A DNA stretch of 5,583 bases from NCBI GenBank assembly GCA_046336655.1, contig JBKDGH010000125.1:1-5583 (forward strand). The letters run 5' to 3'. The notes under the pieces are model-generated. The model was not told the origin of the DNA. It ran no database searches and saw nothing but the letters and a program-made list of their open reading frames with translations. Shown piece by piece: positions 1-5,583 of the stretch; the first letter of the stretch is position 1; each line of letters begins with the position of its first letter. This DNA comes from CANGTU01 sp046336655 (GTDB lineage Bacteria > Bacteroidota > Bacteroidia > Flavobacteriales_D > Sanyastnellaceae). The translations under genes and the position numbers were made by a program.

Positions 1-134
1 TCCTGAATTGACCAAGGATCCTCATCGGACGGAAGATGTTGAAAACTCCGGCGATCATGCAGGGAGCATCGCCATTTGGCTAATTACTTTCGCAATCCGC
101 GCGTCTGCGGGAGTTTTACACCGTCCTAAAGCCT
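1..134. other. Leader region upstream of parE, no supported gene
   Basis: This stretch runs from the window edge to the parE start. Two small inverted repeats can be seen. The first is GGCG (50-53) with CGCC (70-73), enclosing ATGC (57-60) with GCAT (66-69) around an AGGGA loop. The second is CCGC (97-100) with GCGG (107-110), followed by GAGTTTT. TACTTTCG at 85-92 matches the Bacteroidota -7 consensus TAnnTTTG with one mismatch, 42 bases before the parE ATG, but no TTTG lies at a suitable -33 distance, so it is only a weak promoter candidate. The plus-strand frame starting at base 2 is open to 179 and overlaps parE, and a minus-strand ATG at 58-56 opens 19 codons to the window edge. Neither gives a recognisable protein. 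No Shine-Dalgarno motif precedes parE. Confidence 0.5.
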
Positions 135-2012
135 ATGGCACAAGTTCAATATACAGAAGACAATATCCGTTCGCTTGATTGGCACGAGCACATCCGGCTC
201 CGTCCGGGAATGTACATCGGTAAGCTCGGAGATGGTTCATCTGCCGATGACGGCATTTACGTGCTGCTCAAGGAAATCATTGATAACTCCATCGATGAGT
301 TTGTCATGGGACATGGAAAAACCATCGACATCATCATCAAAGAGGGCGTCGTTACAGTCCGCGACTACGGTCGCGGCATACCGCTCGGCAAAGTGATTGA
401 CTGTGTTTCCCGCATTAACACGGGTGGTAAATACGATTCGCGCGCCTTCAAAAAGTCAGTGGGACTGAATGGCGTCGGTACGAAAGCCGTCAATGCACTG
501 AGCAGTTACTTCAAAGTAGAATCCGTGCGCGATGGAGAGGCGAAGGCAGCCGAATTCGCGCAAGGGATTATTACAAAAGACCATAAAATCAGCAAGTCGG
601 AATCGAAGAATGGCACCACCATGATTTTCAATCCGGATCCTGGTATCTTCCATAATTATCAGTACCGTGCGCAGTATGTGGAGCGTCTTCTATGGAATTA
701 CGCCTACCTCAATGCCGGTCTAACGATTGTGTTCAACGGGCAGAAATTCAAGTCTGAAAACGGATTAAAGGATTTGCTCGCGGCTAATCTGAGTGAAGAC
801 CAACTCTATCCGACTATTCACCTCAGGGGGGAAGACATCGAAGTGGCGCTCACGCACACCAACAGCTACGGTGAGGAATACTACAGCTTTGTCAACGGAC
901 AGTACACCACGCAGGGCGGTACGCACCAGGGGGCTTTCAGAGAGGCCTACGTCAAGGTCATCCGCGACTTCTTTCAAAAAGATTACGAAGCGGTGGACAT
1001 CCGTTCAGGCATCGTGGCAGCGGTAAGTGTCAAAGTGATCGAGCCAGTGTTTGAATCCCAGACCAAAACCAAGCTGGGAAGCACCGAAATCGAACCCAAC
1101 GGCAAGAGTATCAAGGCTTTTATCCTTGAGTTTTTGCAAAAAGAACTCGATAATTACCTGCATAAAAACACGGAAGCTGCGCAGAATCTCCTGAAGAAAA
1201 TTCTGCAGAGCGAACGCGAGCGAAAAGAGCTGGCCGGTATTGCCAAACTCGCCCGTGAACGAGCCAAGAAGGCCAATCTTCACAACAGAAAGCTCCGTGA
1301 CTGCAAAGTGCATTTTGCGGACAAGCATGAACTCGCTCCGGAAACCACGCTTTTTATCACAGAGGGTGATTCCGCATCGGGATCAATCACCATCGCCCGC
1401 AATGTGGCCACTCAGGCTGTGTTTAGCCTCAAAGGAAAACCCCTCAATACATTCGGGCTGACCAAAAAGGTGGTGTATGAGAACGAAGAGTTCAATCTTC
1501 TGCAAGCGGCACTGGATATCGAGGACGGACAAGAAACCCTGCGGTATAATAAGGTTGTAATCGCCACAGATGCGGACGTGGATGGTATGCATATCCGTTT
1601 GCTGATGATCACTTTTTTCCTTCAGTTTTTCCCGGATCTGGTGAAAGCCGGTCACCTCTATGTGCTGCAGACCCCGCTCTTTCGCGTGAGAAATAAGAAG
1701 GCGACATACTACTGCTACAGCGAATCGGAAAAACAAGAGGCTATTCAAAGCCTTGGAGGCAAACCGGAAATCACCCGGTTCAAAGGACTCGGTGAAATCT
1801 CTCCGGATGAATTCAAGCACTTTATCGGGGCAGATATCCGTCTCGAACCTGTGGTAGTCGGCAAGGACGCTCACCTGAAGGACATGCTGTCTTTTTACAT
1901 GGGAAAGAACACCCCGGAGCGCCAGGACTTCATCATTTCAAACCTCAAAGTGGAAAAAGACACCGCCGAATTCGTTGCCCCAACGGCAGAAGAAAAGGCC
2001 GAAGTGGTTTGA
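135..2012 (+). CDS. parE: DNA topoisomerase IV subunit B (ParE-type ATPase subunit)
   Basis: This is the ATPase and TOPRIM subunit of a type IIA topoisomerase, 625 residues. Seen in the sequence: the GHKL ATPase domain has RPGMYIG (23-29), the expected catalytic Glu47 and metal-binding Asn51 in EIIDNSIDE, DYGRGIP (77-83) and the glycine-rich lid GLNGVGTKAVNALS (110-123). The transducer domain has GGTH (261-264) and the QTK loop QTKTKLG (309-315). The TOPRIM domain has EGDSA with Glu410 and DADVDG with Asp479, Asp481 and Asp483, the Mg2+ ligands for DNA cleavage. FKGLGE (549-554) closes the core. Length fits short ParE/GyrB proteins without the roughly 170-residue insertion of proteobacterial GyrB. 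The first ATG gives the normal family N-terminus. No frameshift or missing catalytic residue is visible. A GyrB identity is possible from this subunit alone. The ParC-type partner 21 bases downstream, which lacks a GyrA box, favours topoisomerase IV. Confidence 0.93.
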   Translation: MAQVQYTEDNIRSLDWHEHIRLRPGMYIGKLGDGSSADDGIYVLLKEIIDNSIDEFVMGHGKTIDIIIKEGVVTVRDYGRGIPLGKVIDCVSRINTGGKYDSRAFKKSVGLNGVGTKAVNALSSYFKVESVRDGEAKAAEFAQGIITKDHKISKSESKNGTTMIFNPDPGIFHNYQYRAQYVERLLWNYAYLNAGLTIVFNGQKFKSENGLKDLLAANLSEDQLYPTIHLRGEDIEVALTHTNSYGEEYYSFVNGQYTTQGGTHQGAFREAYVKVIRDFFQKDYEAVDIRSGIVAAVSVKVIEPVFESQTKTKLGSTEIEPNGKSIKAFILEFLQKELDNYLHKNTEAAQNLLKKILQSERERKELAGIAKLARERAKKANLHNRKLRDCKVHFADKHELAPETTLFITEGDSASGSITIARNVATQAVFSLKGKPLNTFGLTKKVVYENEEFNLLQAALDIEDGQETLRYNKVVIATDADVDGMHIRLLMITFFLQFFPDLVKAGHLYVLQTPLFRVRNKKATYYCYSESEKQEAIQSLGGKPEITRFKGLGEISPDEFKHFIGADIRLEPVVVGKDAHLKDMLSFYMGKNTPERQDFIISNLKVEKDTAEFVAPTAEEKAEVV

Positions 2013-2033
2013 AGTAAACATTTAGAATGAGAA
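2013..2033 (+). promoter_or_regulatory. parE-parC spacer and A-rich translation leader, no Shine-Dalgarno
   Basis: The 21-base gap between the parE stop and the parC ATG is A/T-rich and has no GGAGG-like motif. This is normal in Bacteroidota, where starts usually lie behind A-rich leaders. The gap is too short to suggest a separate promoter, so co-transcription from upstream of parE is inferred. An ATG at 2027 in another frame stops after six codons (2045-2047) and probably has no role. The ATG at 2034 is followed by a short polar N-terminal extension of about 22 residues before the conserved NGLYQNWFLDYASYVI core. Confidence 0.5.
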
Positions 2034-4670
2034 ATGGAATCGACTGACAATAAAGAGAATAACGAAGGCGACGGGCAGTTAGGCAAAGTAACTCAGGTCA
2101 ACGGGCTTTATCAAAACTGGTTTCTGGATTATGCCTCTTATGTGATCCTCGAGCGGGCGGTGCCGCACATCAACGACGGACTCAAGCCCGTGCAGCGACG
2201 GATTCTCCATTCGCTTTGGGAAATGGACGACGGCCGCTTCAACAAGGTGGCCAATGTGATCGGGAATACCATGAAGTATCACCCTCACGGGGATGCTTCT
2301 ATCGGAGATGCGTTGGTTCAACTGGGCCAAAAGCACATCATGCTGGACACGCAGGGCAACTGGGGAAACGTCTACACCGGGGACTCAGCCGCTGCACCGC
2401 GATACATTGAAGTAAGACTGAATAAATTCGGGCAGGACGTCCTGTTCAACCCGAAGACCACCCGCTGGCTGGCGAGCTATGATGGCCGCAACAAAGAGCC
2501 GGAAACACTTCCGGTGAAGTTTCCGCTGCTGCTGGCACTGGGTGTGGAAGGGATTGCCGTCGGACTCGCATGCAAGATTCTTCCTCACAACTTCAACGAA
2601 CTCATCGACGCGAGCATTGATGTACTCCGCGGAAAATCTACCAGAATATACCCTGATTTTCAGACGGGTGGATCAGTGGATGTGACGGATTATAACCGCG
2701 GGTTGCGCGGTGGAAAGATCCGCGTGAGGGCAAAAATCAAGAAGGACGAGTCGTCAAAGACGCTTGTCATCACCGAAATCCCGTTCGGCACTACCACCAC
2801 ATCGCTGATTGACTCTATCCTGAAAGCCAATGAAAAGGGAAAGATCAAAGTCAAAAAGATTGAGGATAACACCGCAGAGGATGTCGAAATTCTGATTCAC
2901 CTCGCTCCGGGCGTTTCCCCCGACATTACGATTGATGCGCTGTACGCTTTTACGGATTGCCAGGTGAGTATTTCGCCCAATTCGTGCGTCATTGACGAGG
3001 ACAAGCCACAATTTCTGAGTGTGGATGAACTGCTCAGAATTTCCACCGAGCATACCCGCGACCTTATTCGCATGGAGTTGGAGATTCAACTCGATGAACT
3101 GGAGGCTCAGTGGCATTTTGCCTCGCTGGAGAAAATATTCATCGAAAAGCGCATCTACCGCAACATCGAAGAATGTGAGACGTGGGATGAAATCCTCGCC
3201 ACGATCCACAAGGGACTCAAGCCGCACACCAGGAAGTTCGTCCGTCCGGTGACCGATGAGGATGTCACCCGCCTCACCGAAATCCGCATTAAGCGCATCT
3301 CGAAGTTCGACAGCTTCAAGGCCGATGAGCACATTGCCAAATTGGAAGGCTCTATTGAAGTGGTGAAGAATAAACTGGAGAACCTTACTGACACGGCCAT
3401 TGCCTATTTCAAGGATCTCAAGTCGAAGTACGGCAAGGGCAAGGAGCGCCGCACGGAAATCCGTCAGTTCGACACCGTTCAGGCTGCACAGGTCGCAATC
3501 GCCAACGCCAAACTCTTTGTGAATAAGGCGGAAGGCTTTGCCGGTACTGGCCTCAAGCGTGATGAAGGGGAATTTGTCTGCGAATGCTCGGACATCGATG
3601 ACATTATCGTGTTCCGCAAAGACGGTAAAATGCTTGTCAGCAAGGTGCAGCAAAAAGCATTCTTCGGCAAGGACATCATACATATTGCGGTATGGAAGAA
3701 GGAGGACAAGCGCACCATTTACAACCTGATGTACCGCGACGGTAAAAACGGTGGTGCGATGATGAAACGCTTTGCTGTAACCGCTATCACCCGTGATAAG
3801 GAATACGACCTCACCAAAGGATTACCCGGCAGTGAAGTCTTGTATTTCACCGCAAATCCCAACGGAGAAGCGGAAATCGTCACCGTGCATCTGCGCGCCC
3901 TTGAGCGGCTGAAGAAGCTCAAATTTGACGTGGATTTGGCCCAGCTGGCCGTGAAAGGCCGCGATGCGGCAGGCAATGTGGTCACCAAGTACCCGGTGAA
4001 AAAAGTCGAACTCAAGGAAGCCGGAATCAGCACGCTCGGTGCCCGAAAAATCTGGTACGACGAAACCATCCGCCGTCTGAACGACGAAGGCCGTGGGGTG
4101 TTCATGGGCGAATTTTATGCGGAAGACAAATTGCTGATTGTACTCGACAGTGGCGACTACAAACTCATTTCTCCCGAACTGTCCACGCACTTTGACGAAA
4201 ACATGGTATTGCTTGAAAAGTGGATTCCTGAAAAGCCAATGTCGGCCGTGTATTTCGACGGTGAAAAGGGACAGTGGTTTGTCAAGCGCTTCCTGATCGA
4301 AGACTCCAAAGGAACTGTGAAATTCATCACTGAGCACGACAAGTCGCGCCTGGGAATTGCTACTACGCTGCATTTTCCCACAGCCTATATCCGCTACGAC
4401 AAGCGCTCCAAACTGACCAGAAACAAGATGGATGAGGGCGTAGGACTGCGCGATTTCATCACCGTGAAAGGATTGAAAGCGCTCGGGAACCGCCTTACGA
4501 ACCTCCCGGTGCTCAGCGTGGAGCTCCTGGATGCGGACGCAGACCTCGAAGCCCGCGAAAACGAGAAAATTGCAGCAAAGAATCAGCGCCGCTCAGCCGA
4601 ATCGGCACAACTCAACCTGCTGGATGGCGCTGAAGATGAGGAAAATAAAGACTCCGGCGAGCTGTTCTGA
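2034..4670 (+). CDS. parC: DNA topoisomerase IV subunit A (ParC-type DNA cleavage subunit)
   Basis: This is the breakage-reunion subunit of the type IIA topoisomerase, 878 residues. The winged-helix region begins at DYASYVI (32-38) with DGLKPVQRRIL (48-58). The quinolone-determining stretch is YHPHGDASIGD (82-92). The catalytic tyrosine is Tyr124, preceded by Arg123, in AAAPRYIEVRL. GIAVG (173-177) begins the tower region, which is followed by charged helices of the coiled-coil gate (about 335-500). From about 515 a C-terminal beta-pinwheel is suggested by repeated strand-turn units such as IIVFRKDGKMLV (524-535) and LLIVLDSGDYKLI (700-712). No canonical GyrA box (QRRGGKG) is present, which argues against gyrase and for topoisomerase IV. 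The end (about 840-878) is charged and probably disordered, with QLNLL at 859-863 and a final ELF. Length matches the roughly 880-residue Bacteroidota form, longer than E. coli ParC. Partner of the ParE subunit upstream, and very likely in its operon. Confidence 0.93.
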   Translation: MESTDNKENNEGDGQLGKVTQVNGLYQNWFLDYASYVILERAVPHINDGLKPVQRRILHSLWEMDDGRFNKVANVIGNTMKYHPHGDASIGDALVQLGQKHIMLDTQGNWGNVYTGDSAAAPRYIEVRLNKFGQDVLFNPKTTRWLASYDGRNKEPETLPVKFPLLLALGVEGIAVGLACKILPHNFNELIDASIDVLRGKSTRIYPDFQTGGSVDVTDYNRGLRGGKIRVRAKIKKDESSKTLVITEIPFGTTTTSLIDSILKANEKGKIKVKKIEDNTAEDVEILIHLAPGVSPDITIDALYAFTDCQVSISPNSCVIDEDKPQFLSVDELLRISTEHTRDLIRMELEIQLDELEAQWHFASLEKIFIEKRIYRNIEECETWDEILATIHKGLKPHTRKFVRPVTDEDVTRLTEIRIKRISKFDSFKADEHIAKLEGSIEVVKNKLENLTDTAIAYFKDLKSKYGKGKERRTEIRQFDTVQAAQVAIANAKLFVNKAEGFAGTGLKRDEGEFVCECSDIDDIIVFRKDGKMLVSKVQQKAFFGKDIIHIAVWKKEDKRTIYNLMYRDGKNGGAMMKRFAVTAITRDKEYDLTKGLPGSEVLYFTANPNGEAEIVTVHLRALERLKKLKFDVDLAQLAVKGRDAAGNVVTKYPVKKVELKEAGISTLGARKIWYDETIRRLNDEGRGVFMGEFYAEDKLLIVLDSGDYKLISPELSTHFDENMVLLEKWIPEKPMSAVYFDGEKGQWFVKRFLIEDSKGTVKFITEHDKSRLGIATTLHFPTAYIRYDKRSKLTRNKMDEGVGLRDFITVKGLKALGNRLTNLPVLSVELLDADADLEARENEKIAAKNQRRSAESAQLNLLDGAEDEENKDSGELF

Positions 4671-5453
4671 TCACGGACAACACAAAACCGGCACAGCATG
4701 CGGATTGGTCAGCATGGCTTCTTTATCGGCCTTGAGGATGGCAATTTCCTGACTCTGTGTGACTGACATCATGCTGACGACGTCAATGCGGTTGTCATGT
4801 GCGTAGTTCATGGTCTGGCGCGCATAACCCAGCGACATTACCTTGTTGTCTTCCAGCACTCTGCGGAAACGCACCCCATTGTCCGTGAAATAGGTTTCGG
4901 CTTTCTTCATGTTGGCCTCCACATCGTCCGGTGCATTGCCAAGGTATTTGTCAATTTCATAGAGCACGGCTTCGGCGCCGAACACATTGGCGAGCATAGC
5001 GCACACCTGTACTTTTTGCTCAAAATCGGCAAACGGGCTTGCAGGAACCAGAATAGACTGAATTCCATCCTCGCGGATGGCGGTTTTTTCCTGAACAACC
5101 AGGCACGGATAGGGAAGGGCCTGAACCAGCTTCAGAATCTGAGCCCCGAAGAGGCGCTGTGCCAGACCGCGCACGCCGTGAGTACACAATACGACCAAAT
5201 CAGGTGCAATGGACTTCAGCGCATTGCCTGAATCAACCAGCAGAGCTCCGGTTTCAATATGGCCCGTGGCTGATACACCAAGCTTCTCGAGGAAATCGCT
5301 CAGTTTTTTAGCCGCGGCGGGAGTGTCTTCAGGATTGTGAATGATGTGAAGCGCGTGAACGTGCGCGCCGGTGCGACTGGCAATGACTTCAGCCTGGCGC
5401 AGAGCGGTGATGCATCCGTCAGTGAAGTCTACAAAGACCACAAGATTTTTCAT
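4671..5453 (-). CDS. Tandem-domain universal stress protein (UspA family)
   Basis: A 260-residue cytoplasmic protein with two UspA-like alpha/beta domains, no signal peptide and no membrane segment. Domain 1 (about 1-122) starts with a strand ending at Asp9 (MKNLVVFVDFTD), the position that contacts adenine in ATP-binding members. It ends with THGVRGLAQRLFGA (91-104) and PYPCLVVQ (114-121). The family ATP motif is G-2x-G-9x-G-(S/T). Here Gly93 and Gly103 keep the spacing, but Cys90 replaces the first glycine and Ala104 replaces Ser/Thr. Domain 2 (about 133-260) begins ILVPAS and ends PVLCCP, and its glycine motif is absent, replaced by a segment around VTQSQEIAILKADKEAML (231-248). Tandem Usp proteins of this length are common in Bacteroidota. 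The role is inferred to be nucleotide-dependent or ligand-sensing stress signalling, and the partner is unknown. The gene is monocistronic within the window and converges on parC. Confidence 0.85.
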   Translation of the reverse strand: MKNLVVFVDFTDGCITALRQAEVIASRTGAHVHALHIIHNPEDTPAAAKKLSDFLEKLGVSATGHIETGALLVDSGNALKSIAPDLVVLCTHGVRGLAQRLFGAQILKLVQALPYPCLVVQEKTAIREDGIQSILVPASPFADFEQKVQVCAMLANVFGAEAVLYEIDKYLGNAPDDVEANMKKAETYFTDNGVRFRRVLEDNKVMSLGYARQTMNYAHDNRIDVVSMMSVTQSQEIAILKADKEAMLTNPHAVPVLCCP

Positions 5454-5583
5454 AGCAGGTTTTATCGGTTGCCGCCAAAGTTAAGGGCCGCCTGTCATGA
5501 TGTACATTTTCCGGGTGGTTCTTTATCCGGTTTCGGGGATTCCAGAAAAAGCCAAAGTCAGGTTCAACCATTCGGAATACATG
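5454..5583. other. Upstream region of the usp gene to window edge, no supported gene
   Basis: These 130 bases hold the probable minus-strand promoter of the stress-protein gene. A plus-strand frame from the ATG at 5497 stays open for 29 codons to the window edge (MMYIFRVVLYPVSG and on). If real, it would be a divergent gene whose start lies 14 bases from the usp -7 box. It is too short to judge and matches nothing I recognise. A second promoter-like box, TGACTTTG (minus, 5560-5553), has one mismatch to TAnnTTTG. Confidence 0.4.
5476..5483 (-). promoter_or_regulatory. Putative -7 promoter element of the usp gene (TAACTTTG)
   Basis: Read on the minus strand, these bases are TAACTTTG, an exact match to the Bacteroidota housekeeping-sigma -7 consensus TAnnTTTG. 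The box ends 22 bases before the usp ATG, so transcription would start a few bases further on and leave a 5' leader of roughly 15 bases. No TTTG -33 element is visible 17-23 bases upstream; that region reads ACATCATGAC on the minus strand. The position supports the ATG at 5453 as the start codon and supports a Bacteroidota origin for the window. Confidence 0.55.

Noticed and set aside
1383..1874. 163-codon minus-strand frame across the ParE TOPRIM region
   Set aside because: The plus strand here encodes EGDSA and DADVDG with correct spacing, so the antisense frame is a shadow.
2027..2047. Six-codon upstream frame (ATG at 2027) overlapping the parC start
   Set aside because: A frame this small is expected by chance in an A-rich leader, and nothing suggests translation or attenuation.
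2754..3683. 309-codon open frame on the minus strand inside parC
   Set aside because: It lies wholly antisense to a strongly conserved topoisomerase domain and shows no recognisable domain or promoter. Long antisense frames are a common by-product of the codon use of the real gene.
3822..4373. 183-codon minus-strand frame inside the ParC C-terminal domain
   Set aside because: It is antisense to the real gene, with no family signature and no promoter or leader of its own.
135..4670. Possibility that the topoisomerase pair is gyrase (gyrB-gyrA)
   Set aside because: The A subunit lacks a GyrA box and has the DASIGDAL motif and Bacteroidota-style C-terminal domain that I associate with ParC, and the adjacent B-A order fits that phylum's topoisomerase IV.
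4797..5231. 144-codon plus-strand frame antisense to usp
   Set aside because: The minus-strand product has clear Usp features over the same bases. The plus frame gives no known family.
5500..5507. Eight-base palindrome ATGTACAT upstream of the usp -7 box
   Set aside because: It sits where an operator could be, but an eight-base palindrome is expected about once per 256 positions and has no second copy nearby.
5419..5583. Minus-strand frame open through the usp upstream region into the usp start in another frame
   Set aside because: It reads across the TAACTTTG promoter box and overlaps the true usp start, and its translation is low-complexity polar sequence without a known family.
1..5583. 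Mobile elements, CRISPR arrays, tRNA or rRNA genes, defence modules
   Set aside because: No terminal or direct repeats, spaced repeats, transposase or integrase motifs or structural RNA signatures were visible on either strand. Three housekeeping-type genes fill the window.

Overview
The window looks like ordinary core genome from a member of the Bacteroidota. Both topoisomerase subunits have the sequence style of that phylum, and no Shine-Dalgarno motif precedes the genes. The stress-protein gene also has a TAACTTTG box upstream, which fits the phylum's -7 promoter consensus TAnnTTTG. Base composition is near 50% GC by eye, so a low-GC gut or marine lineage is less likely. I cannot name a genus.

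Layout. Positions 1-134 are a leader holding two small inverted repeats and no gene I can support. Positions 135-2012 (+) encode an intact ParE-type subunit with GHKL ATPase, transducer and TOPRIM domains. After a 21-base spacer, 2034-4670 (+) encodes an intact ParC-type subunit with breakage-reunion domain, active-site tyrosine and a divergent C-terminal beta-pinwheel. The two very probably form one operon. The opposing gene at 4671-5453 (-) encodes a tandem-domain universal stress protein (UspA family). Its stop codon directly abuts the parC stop codon, giving TGATCA with no base between the genes. Positions 5454-5583 carry its promoter region and reach the window edge.

How the genes work together. 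ParE and ParC assemble into an A2B2 type IIA topoisomerase (topoisomerase IV). It uses ATP to pass one DNA duplex through another, which decatenates daughter chromosomes and relaxes supercoils. The stress protein is a separate transcription unit with no evident link to the topoisomerase.

I found no undescribed system here. The points worth checking are the zero-gap convergent stops, an alanine at the main quinolone-contact position of ParC, a possible sliding-clamp-binding motif in the ParC tail, a non-canonical nucleotide-binding loop in the stress protein, and the two inverted repeats before parE.
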